NCBI GenBank assembly: GCA_028281675.1
Contig: JANQJL010000063.1
Location: 1-43,462, forward strand
Source: Simkaniaceae bacterium
GTDB taxonomy: Bacteria > Chlamydiota > Chlamydiia > Chlamydiales > Simkaniaceae
Length of the DNA: 43,462 bases
Direction: 5' to 3'
The notes under the pieces were generated by a model. It was not told where the DNA came from and made no database searches. It saw nothing but the letters and a program-made list of their open reading frames with translations. The translations under genes were made by a program, and so were the position numbers. Positions 16,543-24,659 of this stretch are shown in pieces; position 1 is the stretch's first letter; each line of letters begins with the position of its first letter.

Positions 16543-16553
16543 GGGCTTGTAAA
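16539..16553 (+). repeat. 15-base direct repeat, copy 1 (copy 2 at 17443-17457)
   Basis: CTAAGGGCTTGTAAA overlaps the ptsN stop codon, and CTAAGAGCTTGTAAA lies just after the stop of the following ptsN paralogue, 904 bases further on. They match at 14 of 15 positions. The similar placement relative to two paralogous genes suggests a relic of a gene duplication, or a short processing signal; chance is possible. Confidence 0.5.
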
Positions 16554-16708
16554 CACCATCTTCTATCATTTTTTACCATTTTCAATCATTTTTAATTTGG
16601 TTTAGCCTCAAGCTTTTAAAGCATTTGAGCTAAAAATCGACGGCGGAAATGTTGCAAGAAAGTCAAAAATAATATACGTTCGTCAATAGAAGTACGACAT
16701 AGAGGTGT

Positions 16709-17440
16709 ATGATGGATCTAAAGATCAAAGATGTTGCTGAGCTACTAAATGTTTCAGAGACAACGATTCGACGCTGGCTTGCAGAGGGAAAAATTCCAGC
16801 TTATAGGCTCCATCATCAATACCGGTTCAGTCGGATAGAAATTGAAAACTGGATGCTCAGTTGTCGTCTTCAAAAAGAAACGGGAAACTTCCTCCCCTCC
16901 AGTGAAGAGCAAATTTTTCCTCCAAAAGCAGATAAGAAAGAAGATCAAGAATCCAAGAAAGGGATGCAGCAGTTTAGTCTCTTTCGAGCTGTTCATAGAG
17001 GAGATGTGATTACCGATATTCAATCTACAAAGAAAGAGGAGATCATTCGCGAAACAACAGACCGTGTTTCTGATGATTTAGGAATGGATCCTCTTGTCAT
17101 GGCTGATCTCCTTCTTGATCGAGAAAAGCTTATGCCGACAGCTCTTAACAATGGCATTGCTGTTCCTCATACCCGCGACTTTCTCTTAAAAGGGCCAACC
17201 GATGTTATTGTCGTTGTTTTTCCAAAAGAGCCCATCGACTGGGGTGCTTTGGATGAAAACCCAGTCCATACCCTATTCTTCCTCTTTGCTTGTGATGACA
17301 AACGGCATCTCCATTTACTTGCAAAGTTAGCTCACCTCAGCAGCAATGAGGAAGCCTTAGAACTTATGCGTTCAAAACCGGCAAAGAAAGAGCTCCTGGA
17401 ATATATTAAAGAATGGGAGTCGCGCGTCAGCGATAGGTAA
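16709..17440 (+). CDS. EIIA-Ntr domain protein with N-terminal helix-turn-helix
   Basis: A 243-residue two-domain protein. Residues 4-50 form an excisionase/MerR-type helix-turn-helix (IKDVAELLNVSETTIRRWLA and the wing YRLHHQYRFSRIEIENW). After a charged linker (about 55-85) comes an EIIA-Ntr domain with H154 in GIAVPHTRD as the phosphorylatable histidine. The fusion suggests a DNA- or RNA-binding protein switched by phosphorylation of the EIIA domain. The arrangement matches CT290 (ptsN_2). It starts 166 bases after ptsN; that gap contains AT-rich sequence with repeated ATCATTTT and a TATAC-like box near 16673, but no confident promoter. Target and phosphodonor are unknown. Confidence 0.9.
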   Translation: MMDLKIKDVAELLNVSETTIRRWLAEGKIPAYRLHHQYRFSRIEIENWMLSCRLQKETGNFLPSSEEQIFPPKADKKEDQESKKGMQQFSLFRAVHRGDVITDIQSTKKEEIIRETTDRVSDDLGMDPLVMADLLLDREKLMPTALNNGIAVPHTRDFLLKGPTDVIVVVFPKEPIDWGALDENPVHTLFFLFACDDKRHLHLLAKLAHLSSNEEALELMRSKPAKKELLEYIKEWESRVSDR

Positions 17441-17442
17441 AA

Positions 17443-17457
17443 CTAAGAGCTTGTAAA
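17443..17457 (+). repeat. 15-base direct repeat, copy 2
   Basis: CTAAGAGCTTGTAAA, matching copy 1 (16539-16553) at 14 of 15 positions. Its last two bases begin a 15-base palindrome, AAGAAGTAACTTCTT (17456-17470), that lies between the convergent ptsN paralogue and the M15 peptidase gene. Confidence 0.5.
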
Positions 17458-17524
17458 GAAGTAACTTCTTGGTTTCCGTTGTCAGGGCATTTCGGCTACG
17501 TGGTGAGTGACGCGTGGGGAATGA

Positions 17525-18208
17525 TTAATTCGTGCTTCTATTTAATCCCGGGACAATCTTTTGAAAATGATGCCGATCAATTACTCCGTCTCTTTCATAA
17601 AAACATTCACCTCCCCATTCCCAACCATACGTTTTGAAGATCTGGTAAATGGGAGTTTCTTCAGTAATCATACCTGGGACGAGTTTAGTGCGGTCAAGAT
17701 ATTTTTCCCCTTCAGGCGGTGTAAAAAAAGTTCCTTTAGAATAGGGGTTAATACGCGGATTAATATCTATTGCGCACCCAAAGGAATGATTAGACCAGCG
17801 GTCAGTTCCTGCTACTTTGCGTGCATAAAAAGCACTACTATTATTTGCCTGCATTGATTGAAGGTCAGATCCTTCAAATTCGTCGACGAACCTCATAGAT
17901 TCAATAGGAAATTTAATAGCAAAGAGCTCCGCAAAAATTGACTGCAAGTCTTCGACTACTGCTTGGTGTACGACTATCTCGCCTAATTTAACAGCTCCTT
18001 TAAAGTCATAGTGAGTTATCTTTAGATGCCGTAAATCCTTCTGAGGAACGGGAGAAGATGGTTGCCATGTGTAGGGCATACGTGCAAGAAGTGTCGGCGT
18101 AATCTCACTGACAGAACAAGTAAAGGGATGCTCTTGCAATGATTTTTCTTCCTCTAATGGCTGAGCGCTGGACCAATCTGGTTCGGCTGATGTAGGTGTA
18201 CACTCCAT
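17525..18208 (-). CDS. M15 family zinc metallopeptidase (VanY/endolysin type)
   Basis: A 227-residue protein with the zinc motif of M15 peptidases: H141 and D148 in SNHSFGCAIDIN, the presumed catalytic acid E201 in WEWGGEC, and H213/H214 in DRHHFQ. Such enzymes cleave D-Ala-D-Ala or the L-Ala-D-Glu link of peptidoglycan. The D usually seen after WGG in the L-alanyl-D-glutamate subtype is E here. There is no obvious signal peptide; the N-terminal 45 residues are polar and of unknown role, so periplasmic export is unproven. The start has AAAGGA about 10 bases upstream. It converges on the ptsN paralogue and lies downstream of, and in the same direction as, clpC. Confidence 0.8.
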   Translation of the reverse strand: MECTPTSAEPDWSSAQPLEEEKSLQEHPFTCSVSEITPTLLARMPYTWQPSSPVPQKDLRHLKITHYDFKGAVKLGEIVVHQAVVEDLQSIFAELFAIKFPIESMRFVDEFEGSDLQSMQANNSSAFYARKVAGTDRWSNHSFGCAIDINPRINPYSKGTFFTPPEGEKYLDRTKLVPGMITEETPIYQIFKTYGWEWGGECFYERDGVIDRHHFQKIVPGLNRSTN

Positions 18209-18531
18209 AAATTTATTTTCCTTTAAAAATTGAGTTAAGGCTACATGTTCTAATGATGAATCTTATGTTTGCCTGAATTTTTCTTTTTCTCCAGATCTCT
18301 ACCAGAAAAATGCCCTCTACTTTAGAGCAAGGATGTGAGCATTTTTCCGAATTGAATCTGAAAAAAAATCGGAAATCCTTTCAAGCACCCATAACGCAGT
18401 TTGGGGTATTATTCAACCTGAGCGGTATATATCGCAAGTTTAATGATGTATATCTTGGCAATGCTTAAAAAGAATTGAGCGAATTGCAACTAGTCAACAG
18501 TTTGTTAGCTAAAGCTAGTGCCTGTTATCCT
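18209..18531. other. 323-base AT-rich gap between clpC and the M15 peptidase gene
   Basis: No tRNA, terminator hairpin or recognisable gene is seen. One short plus-strand reading frame of 52 codons runs from ATG 18310 to TAA 18468, without a convincing ribosome-binding site. Its C-terminal peptide, FGVLFNLSGIYRKFNDVYLG, looks protein-like, so it could be a tiny gene or a fragment of a lost one, but a chance opening of this length is plausible. The gap must also hold the promoter of the M15 peptidase, which reads leftward; I cannot pick out one with confidence. Confidence 0.4.
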
Positions 18532-21093
18532 TTAGTCACTTTCTTTGGTCTCTTCGCTCTCTTCCTTAGAGGCTGTTGATCCCGCAAGTTTTTTCTTCTC
18601 TTTTTTCTTCTTTTCATTCGGAAGCTCTTGATCTTTGAAGGTGAGTTTATCTTCTTCAAAGTCAATGAGAATTTGTCGCGGTTCATCACCTTCAATGAGG
18701 AGTTTTTCTGCGAGAGGATCTTCAAGAAGCTGTTCGATGGTGCGGCGAAGTGTTCGGGCTCCCATCTCAGGCTGAAACCCTTTCTCGACAATGTGATCTT
18801 TTGCTTTTTGCTCGAGCTTGATGATGATATTTTTCCGCTCAAGCCGTTTTCTAAGTTTATCGACTTCGATCTCGATAATTTTGACTAGATCGTCTTTATC
18901 AAGAGCTTTGAAAATGACAGTATCATCAAGGCGATTGATAAATTCAGGTTTAAAGTGTTTCTTCGCAGCTTTATCGATCTTCACTTTCATCGTATCGAAG
19001 TCAAGCATTCCCTCTTGTACACCGAAACCAACCTCTGTATTGCGGCGGATCAGTTCAGAACCAAGGTTTGAGGTCATTAAGATGATCGTGTTGCGGAAGT
19101 CTACTTTTCGACCCATAGAGTCGGTCAGTTTTCCATCTTCTAAAATCTGTAGGAGGAGATTCATCACATCTGGATGAGCCTTTTCCACTTCATCAAAAAG
19201 GACAACAGAATAAGGACGTCTTCTTACTTGTTCGGTAAGCTGTCCACCCTCTTCATGCCCGACATATCCTGGAGGAGAACCAGTCATACGGCTCACAGCA
19301 AACTTCTCCATATACTCAGACATATCAACTTGAATAAGGGCATCTTCGCCACCAAACATATGGATGGCTAGTTGTTTAGCAAGGAGGGTTTTACCAACTC
19401 CTGTTGGCCCTAAGAAGAGGAAGGCACCAATCGGACGATTTGGGTCCTTGATATCAGCTTTACTACGGCGAAGAGAACGGCAAACAATATCGAGCGCTTT
19501 TTCTTGTCCAATAATGTGGTCTTTAAGGATTTCACGCATCTTAAGAACTTTCGATGCTTCTCCTTCAGTTAGTCTAGACATTGGAATGCCTGTATGTTTT
19601 GCTACAACAGAGGCGACATCATCTTCATCGACAACCTCTTGGTGTTCCTCTTTATTTTTTTCCCATTTCGCGAGCACTTGTGCAAGTTTTTCTCGTGAGG
19701 TTTTTTCTTTGTCGCGAAGGTTTGCAGCTTTCTCATACTCTTGTTTTCCAATCGACTCTTCTTTAGCCTTTCTAAGCTCCTCGATTTCGATTTCTAGTTG
19801 GTGAATATCTTGAGGTTGGTGGAGCATCGAGATCCGCGCTTTTGCACCTGCTTCATCAATGAGATCAATTGCTTTATCAGGGAGGAAACGGCCTGTAATA
19901 TAGCGATCAGAAAGATAAACTGCGCTACGGATGGCTTCTTCTGTATAGATACATTTATGGTGCTCTTGATACTTTGTTTTAAGGCCACCTAAAATCTGAG
20001 TCGCCTCCTCAACACTTGGAGGAGCCACGTTGATTTTTTGGAACCGACGCTCGAGTGCCCCATCTTTTTCAATATGCTTTCGATATTCATCAAGTGTTGT
20101 AGCACCAATACATTGAATTTCGCCGCGCGAGAGCGCTGGTTTTAAGATATTAGAAGCATCAATAGCCCCTTCTGCAGCTCCTGCACCTACAATAGTATGA
20201 AGCTCATCGATAAAGAGGAGGATGTTTCCATTTTTTTTCACCTCATCCATTACCGCCTTGATCCGTTCTTCAAACTGCCCACGGTATTTCGTTCCGGCAA
20301 TCATAAGGGTCAAATCTAGAGAGATGAGCTTTTTCTTTGCGAGATGATCAGGGACCTCTCCTTTAACGATCGCATGCGCAAGCCCTTCAACAATCGCTGT
20401 TTTACCAACGCCTGCTTCCCCAATAAGGACAGGGTTGTTTTTGCGGCGACGACATAAAATAAGGATAAGTCTTTCCACTTCATTTGCCCGACCAATCACT
20501 GGATCGAGCTTTCCTTCGCGGCAAAGCTCCGTTAGATCATGACCATAGGCGCGAAGAGCAGGGAGTTTTTCAGAACCTGGAGACCCTGTGACCTTTTCTT
20601 GCCTCGGAGTAGGCCCAGGAGATCCAGACATTCCCATTGGTGGAAGCTGAAGGTTAAAGGTTTCAAGTTCCTTAAGGACCTCTTTTCTTACCTCTTTAAG
20701 GTTGATGTTTAGATTTTCAAGGATTTGAGTTGCTACCCCATCGGTTTGCCTTAAAAGGGCTAAAAGAAGGTGCTCCGTTCCCACATAATTATGGTTCAAA
20801 GCAGCAGCTTCCTCATTAGCATACTCGAAGACTTTCTTTACTTTACCGGTGAGAGCTGGATCACCATAGACTTGGATTTCGGGGCCAAATCCAACAAGGC
20901 GTTCCACTTCCGCCAAAACGGTGTCATAATCAACATTGAGATTACGAAGTACATTTACAGCAATCCCTTGTCCTAGTTTTAGAAGCCCTAAAAGGATATG
21001 CTCCGTTCCCAAATAGTTATGGTTAAGGCGCTGCGCTTCCTTTTTTGCGAGTTTTATGACCTGCTTTGCACGGTTGGTAAACTTATCAAACAT
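18532..21093 (-). CDS. clpC: ATP-dependent Clp protease ATP-binding subunit ClpC
   Basis: An 853-residue Hsp100 unfoldase that feeds substrates to ClpP. It has the duplicated Clp N domain (about 1-145), a first AAA module with GEAGVGKT and the Walker [10 protein letters not shown], a middle region with a UVR motif ([14 protein letters not shown]), and a second AAA module with GPTGVGKT and the sensor and C-terminal domains. A ClpP-binding loop is expected in the second module but I did not locate it exactly. The last 40 residues are lysine- and glutamate-rich. The position, next to lplA, matches CT286. A GGGA ribosome-binding site precedes the ATG. No CIRCE element or CtsR-like box is visible upstream. 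Confidence 0.97.
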   Translation of the reverse strand: MFDKFTNRAKQVIKLAKKEAQRLNHNYLGTEHILLGLLKLGQGIAVNVLRNLNVDYDTVLAEVERLVGFGPEIQVYGDPALTGKVKKVFEYANEEAAALNHNYVGTEHLLLALLRQTDGVATQILENLNINLKEVRKEVLKELETFNLQLPPMGMSGSPGPTPRQEKVTGSPGSEKLPALRAYGHDLTELCREGKLDPVIGRANEVERLILILCRRRKNNPVLIGEAGVGKTAIVEGLAHAIVKGEVPDHLAKKKLISLDLTLMIAGTKYRGQFEERIKAVMDEVKKNGNILLFIDELHTIVGAGAAEGAIDASNILKPALSRGEIQCIGATTLDEYRKHIEKDGALERRFQKINVAPPSVEEATQILGGLKTKYQEHHKCIYTEEAIRSAVYLSDRYITGRFLPDKAIDLIDEAGAKARISMLHQPQDIHQLEIEIEELRKAKEESIGKQEYEKAANLRDKEKTSREKLAQVLAKWEKNKEEHQEVVDEDDVASVVAKHTGIPMSRLTEGEASKVLKMREILKDHIIGQEKALDIVCRSLRRSKADIKDPNRPIGAFLFLGPTGVGKTLLAKQLAIHMFGGEDALIQVDMSEYMEKFAVSRMTGSPPGYVGHEEGGQLTEQVRRRPYSVVLFDEVEKAHPDVMNLLLQILEDGKLTDSMGRKVDFRNTIILMTSNLGSELIRRNTEVGFGVQEGMLDFDTMKVKIDKAAKKHFKPEFINRLDDTVIFKALDKDDLVKIIEIEVDKLRKRLERKNIIIKLEQKAKDHIVEKGFQPEMGARTLRRTIEQLLEDPLAEKLLIEGDEPRQILIDFEEDKLTFKDQELPNEKKKKEKKKLAGSTASKEESEETKESD

Positions 21094-21380
21094 CGTATCC
21101 CTAATTTTAGTATTAATTTAGTTTAACACACTAATCTCTTTCAAGATAAGTATTTTAAGCCAGTGGTTAGTCTACAAAGTTCTTCACCGCTATTAAGCCA
21201 TCTTTTGGCACTCTTTGCATTCTCGAAATTTCGCCTTGTCTATTGACAATGTTCTCAATTTTGATCAAGCAAATGGCGCTCAAAATCTGGCTCACTATCA
21301 GTAAAGGACTTTATAGACTAATCACTAGACTAATCCTCATCCGCTATAAACCTCATTTTGTCTACCCAATCATTTTTTGT
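21094..21380. other. Non-coding AT-rich region upstream of clpC
   Basis: This part of the 522-base gap between clpC and lplA carries no gene I can support; one plus-strand opening (21243-21581) runs into the palindromic element and looks spurious. It contains a 9-base direct repeat, AGACTAATC, twice with a 3-base gap near 21320, and a related inverted copy (GGTTAGTCTA) near 21165. The promoter of clpC, reading leftward, must lie near 21120-21170; TTGAAA is present there but no well-spaced -10 box. Remaining sequence: nothing recognised. Confidence 0.4.
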
Positions 21381-21543
21381 ATACCGAAACTACTTGTAAG
21401 AATCGAGATTTTGGTAAGAAGGCTCCTCAAAATTTCTGCGCGGAGCGAGCGATCATTGCCCAAAGGCAAGGTGCGAGTGAGCGCACAAATTTTGAGAAAA
21501 AGCCGACGCAGCCAAAAGTCGATGCTTCAAGTAGTTTCGGTAT
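21381..21543. mobile_element. 163-bp imperfect palindrome, MITE-like
   Basis: The ends are a perfect 16-bp inverted repeat, ATACCGAAACTACTTG at 21381-21396 and its complement at 21528-21543. The complementarity continues inward with mismatches: AATCGA-TTTTGG against CCAAAAGTCGAT, then CTCAAAATTTCTGCGC (21425-21440) against GCGCACAAATTTTGAG (21481-21496), down to a TTGCC/GGCAA apex near 21460. The whole unit could fold into one long hairpin. It encodes no protein. TA dinucleotides overlap or flank both ends, as for Tc1/mariner-type miniature elements. It shares the terminal ATACC...GGTAT and the length with the element at 29568-29729. A transposase-less element moved in trans is the best reading; a long-hairpin regulatory RNA is an alternative. 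Confidence 0.7.
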
Positions 21544-21615
21544 ATTTTATCTGGTTTCTGTTTTTTTATCTTCATTTCTGATACGTTTTAACCTCTTTAA
21601 CAGGTGCAATTAGCA

Positions 21616-22326
21616 ATGTGGAAAATTTTAAATACAGGAAAGGGATCAGCCGAAGAAAATATGGCCATCGATGCCAAGCTTCTTGAAAAAATGAAGCCCG
21701 ATGACTCTCCCATCCTCCACCTTTACGAGTGGGAAGGGGAGGCTGCAACCTATGGCTACTTTCTCGATCCAGGGAAATTCCTTGATCTCAAGGCTGCTGA
21801 GCGAGCAAAGCTCGCTCTTGCCCGTCGTCCAACAGGAGGAGGAATCATCTTCCATGTGAGCGATTTAGCCTTTTCTGTCTTAGTGCCAGCGAATTTTCCA
21901 CACCATTCAACAAACACCCTCGACAATTATGATTTTATCAATTCTAGAGTTAAAAAGGGAGTAAAGACTTTTTTTGAAGCTGCTGAGGATCTGACCCTTC
22001 TGTCAGAGGAGCCACTCCCACTGGATGAGAATTGCCGTCATTTCTGCATGGCAAAGCCGACAAAGTACGATGTGATGCTAGGAGGGCGAAAAATCGCTGG
22101 AGCGGCCCAAAGACAGCGAAAACAGGGCTATCTTCACCAAGGGAGCATCGCGATTGCCCTCCCTAAAGAAGAGTTTTTATATCAGATCCTCCTCCCAGAT
22201 ACAAAGGTATATGAAGCGATGAACACCAATACCTTTTCGATTCTGGGGCGAGAATGGACGGTAAAAGACCTAGAAGAGGTCCGAGAAACCTTAAAACGTC
22301 AACTTCAAGAGGAACTTACGCGATGA
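21616..22326 (+). CDS. lplA: Lipoate-protein ligase A family protein
   Basis: A 236-residue member of the lipoate/biotin ligase fold, attaching lipoate to lysines of lipoyl domains. Motifs are RRPTGGGIIFH near residue 75 and KPTKYDVMLGGRKIAGAAQR near 147 with the conserved lysine in GRKIAG, followed by GYLHQGSI. The ATG at 21616 gives the usual MWKILNTG beginning; a GTG four codons upstream is in frame. The length is that of short LplA proteins lacking the C-terminal accessory domain. It overlaps the proS start by four bases. The position after clpC matches CT285. GcsH at 29.1 kb is a possible substrate, as are the 2-oxoacid dehydrogenases elsewhere in the genome. Confidence 0.92.
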   Translation: MWKILNTGKGSAEENMAIDAKLLEKMKPDDSPILHLYEWEGEAATYGYFLDPGKFLDLKAAERAKLALARRPTGGGIIFHVSDLAFSVLVPANFPHHSTNTLDNYDFINSRVKKGVKTFFEAAEDLTLLSEEPLPLDENCRHFCMAKPTKYDVMLGGRKIAGAAQRQRKQGYLHQGSIAIALPKEEFLYQILLPDTKVYEAMNTNTFSILGREWTVKDLEEVRETLKRQLQEELTR

Positions 22327-23813
22327 AACCGAAAACAGCGGTGACCCCTACAAGGGCCGAAGACTATCCAGAATGGTACCAACAAGTCATTAAATTAGCT
22401 GAGCTTGCCGAACACTCTCCCGTTCGTGGCTGTATGGTTATCAAGCCTTGGGGGTACGCTCTCTGGGAAAATATCCAGCAATATCTCGATAAGAGGTTTA
22501 AAGAAACGGGGCATCAAAACGCCTATTTCCCCCTCTTTATCCCCCTTAGCTACCTCGAAAAAGAGGCGAAACATGTCGAAGGGTTTGCCAAAGAGTGCGC
22601 TGTTGTCACCCACCACCGCTTAGTAGAAAAAGAGGGGAAGCTCGTTCCTGATGGAGAGCTTGAAGAACCCCTTGTTGTCCGTCCCACCTCTGAAATGATC
22701 ATTGGGGAGATGTTTTCCAAGTGGATCGAGTCTCATCGAGACCTTCCCCTTCTTATTAACCAATGGGGCAATATTGTCCGTTGGGAGATGCGGACCCGTC
22801 TTTTTCTTCGAACTGCAGAAATCCTCTGGCAAGAGGGGCATACCGCCCATGCTACCGAAGAAGAAGCACGCGCCAAAACCCGGCAGATGCTCGATATTTA
22901 CGTTGAATTTGCAGAAAATGTCCTTGCGATCCCAGTCATTAAAGGGGAGAAGACAGAAAGCGAACGGTTCCCGGGAGCTGCGATGACCTACTGTTTCGAA
23001 GGGATGATGCAAGATGGTAAGGCTTTGCAAGCTGGAACCTCTCATTTTCTTGGGCAAAACTTTTCTAAAGCCCAAGATATTACCTACCAAGATAAAGAGG
23101 GGAACCAAGTCCATGCGTGGACGACCTCATGGGGGGTGTCTACCCGACTCATTGGTGGGATGATTATGGTTCATGGGGATGACGATGGTCTTGTCCTTCC
23201 ACCTCGTATTGCATCGGCTCAAATTGTTATACTCCCCCTTATTCATAAACCGGAAGCAAAAGAAAAAGTTCTAGCTTACTGCAAAGCGCTAAAAGAGAAA
23301 CTCCAAAAGATTTCCTACCACGACAAAAACCTCACCGTTCATCTTGATGATCGCGATATCCGCTCCGGTGAAAAAGTGTGGGGGTGGATTAAGAAAGGTG
23401 TTCCGATCCGCATCGAAGTTGGGCCTCGCGAGCTTGAAGCGAACCAGCTCTCGATTGCCAAACGGAATAAGGGGCATAAAGATTTTGAAAAACAATCGGA
23501 AGAGGAGCTCTTAAATTCTATCGGAACACAACTTGATGCGATCCAAGCAAATCTCTATAAGAAAGCCAAAAACTTTCTCACCTCTCATATCAAAGAGGTC
23601 GATACCAAGGAGGAGTTCTACGACTTCTTTAAAAACGATAGTGGCTTTGTCAGCGCCCATTGGTCGGGAGATTCTTCTGTTGAAGAGATGGTTCAGAAAG
23701 AGCTTAGCGTCACCATAAGATGTATCCCTTTAGATGGAAAAAAGGAAAAGGGAACTTGTCCCTTTACTGGCAAGTCCAGCCCCCAGAGGGTCATCTTTGG
23801 AAAGTCTTATTAA
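22323..23813 (+). CDS. proS: Prolyl-tRNA synthetase, archaeal/eukaryotic type
   Basis: A 496-residue class II synthetase that charges tRNA-Pro. The N-terminus VTPTRAEDYPEWYQQVI and the HSPVRGCMVIKPWGY segment are those of the archaeal/eukaryotic-type enzyme; motif 2 is RWEMRTRLFLRTAEILWQEG and motif 3 starts GDDDGLVLPPR. The bacterial-type editing insertion between motifs 2 and 3 is absent. The C-terminal domain has CIPLD and CPFTG and ends in tyrosine (GKSY), as these enzymes do. Chlamydiaceae carry a longer bacterial-type enzyme as I recall, so this copy suggests replacement by transfer in this lineage. The ATG overlaps the lplA stop, with GAGGAA upstream, so it was integrated into the lplA operon. 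Confidence 0.95.
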   Translation: MKPKTAVTPTRAEDYPEWYQQVIKLAELAEHSPVRGCMVIKPWGYALWENIQQYLDKRFKETGHQNAYFPLFIPLSYLEKEAKHVEGFAKECAVVTHHRLVEKEGKLVPDGELEEPLVVRPTSEMIIGEMFSKWIESHRDLPLLINQWGNIVRWEMRTRLFLRTAEILWQEGHTAHATEEEARAKTRQMLDIYVEFAENVLAIPVIKGEKTESERFPGAAMTYCFEGMMQDGKALQAGTSHFLGQNFSKAQDITYQDKEGNQVHAWTTSWGVSTRLIGGMIMVHGDDDGLVLPPRIASAQIVILPLIHKPEAKEKVLAYCKALKEKLQKISYHDKNLTVHLDDRDIRSGEKVWGWIKKGVPIRIEVGPRELEANQLSIAKRNKGHKDFEKQSEEELLNSIGTQLDAIQANLYKKAKNFLTSHIKEVDTKEEFYDFFKNDSGFVSAHWSGDSSVEEMVQKELSVTIRCIPLDGKKEKGTCPFTGKSSPQRVIFGKSY

Positions 23814-23818
23814 GCAAA

Positions 23819-23846
23819 AAAGCGGCTCCTGATTAGGAGCCGCTTT
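23819..23846. terminator. Strong bidirectional terminator hairpin
   Basis: A perfect 12-bp stem, AAAGCGGCTCCT / AGGAGCCGCTTT, with loop GATT. It begins six bases after the proS stop. On the plus strand only TTT and a short stretch follow; on the minus strand the stem is followed by a run of T (complement of the A-run at 23816-23821), so it terminates best for the minus-strand gene ending at 23875 and also serves proS. Confidence 0.9.
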
Positions 23847-23874
23847 GTCCAATGATCTCGATTACACCCTGGTG

Positions 23875-24522
23875 CTAAGCACTAAAGGCAAGATTGTTTA
23901 CCCATTTAATGAAATCTTCTGCTGGCATCATTGTGATTAATTTATCCATTTTTGCGTAGGTTTTGCTACTCGTCGAATATCCTCTGTTAATCACTTCTGT
24001 TCGTGCCCAATTGAGATTGTTTTGTGTAAGCTCAGCACTTCTTTCTCCCAGATTAGGGGATGTGCGTGGAGTATAGGGGTTAGTTTTAGACTTTGGTTTT
24101 GGAGCTGGGGTGACTGAAGAGTGAGGTAGAGTCTCAGCTCTTGGAATTCTTTTTGGTTTCCTGGTAGTTTTTCTCTTGGCTCCTTTTAAACTCCCAGCTT
24201 TGTTTGCTGCTTCTTGACTTATGCGAACTGTTTCAGGCCGTTCGTATTTTTTATTGATGAGATCCCCAGCAACATCATTCACTTTTTCAATGACATCATT
24301 AATACCCTCTGCAGAGCCTGGATTCTTAATCTTAAGATTGACAAGGCCACCCTTAAAATCCATAAGCTCTTTAAGTGTTTTCGTTTTTAAGAAGCTCGTT
24401 CCATCCGAGCGATCAGAAGCAAACATTTGTTTAATTTCTTTAGCGTTTGTGCCAGACAGTTTTTCTGTAGTAGTTTTGTAGTTTGATACTGCACTAAAAA
24501 TAGTGTCTAATTTAATACTCAT
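23875..24522 (-). CDS. Basic hypothetical protein with a low-complexity middle
   Basis: A 215-residue protein I do not recognise. Residues 1-100 look helical and globular (MSIKLDTIFSAVSNYKTTT at the start). Residues 108-165 are rich in K, R, P, S and T, with several Pro-Lys steps, and are probably disordered. The end (about 165-215) is again helical. No signal peptide or membrane helix is seen. The basic linker and absence of an operon partner would suit a nucleic-acid-binding protein or a secreted effector; neither is shown. It has its own very AT-rich upstream region and shares the bidirectional terminator with proS. Confidence 0.7.
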   Translation of the reverse strand: MSIKLDTIFSAVSNYKTTTEKLSGTNAKEIKQMFASDRSDGTSFLKTKTLKELMDFKGGLVNLKIKNPGSAEGINDVIEKVNDVAGDLINKKYERPETVRISQEAANKAGSLKGAKRKTTRKPKRIPRAETLPHSSVTPAPKPKSKTNPYTPRTSPNLGERSAELTQNNLNWARTEVINRGYSTSSKTYAKMDKLITMMPAEDFIKWVNNLAFSA

Positions 24523-24640
24523 AGTTTTTAACCTTATGTTTTTATTATTATGTTTGTTATATATAATATTAATTATACTATAAAACTTTATTTTAATTCA
24601 ATAAAAACTTAAATGACTAATTATGAAAGGTTTAAGGATT
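24523..24640 (-). promoter_or_regulatory. Very AT-rich leader of the basic hypothetical gene
   Basis: The 118 bases upstream of the start at 24522 are almost all A and T, including several TATA-like steps (for example TATAGTATAATTAATATTAT on the minus strand). Any of these could be a -10 box and no single one stands out. The composition differs sharply from neighbouring genes. Confidence 0.35.
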
Positions 24641-24659
24641 TTAAATGGTTGAAAATTAG

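Noticed and set aside
17456-17470. 15-base palindrome AAGAAGTAACTTCTT as a transcription terminator
   Set aside because: The centre has no room for a loop and no U-run follows; it could be a protein-binding site but nothing supports that.
21094-21180. CIRCE or CtsR-type operator upstream of clpC
   Set aside because: I looked for TTAGCACTC/GAGTGCTAA and for CtsR-like tandem repeats and found none; only ordinary AT-rich sequence is visible.
21243-21581. 112-codon plus-strand reading frame upstream of lplA
   Set aside because: Its second half runs through the 163-bp palindrome, which explains the arginine/serine-rich peptide; there is no ribosome-binding site and no recognisable domain.
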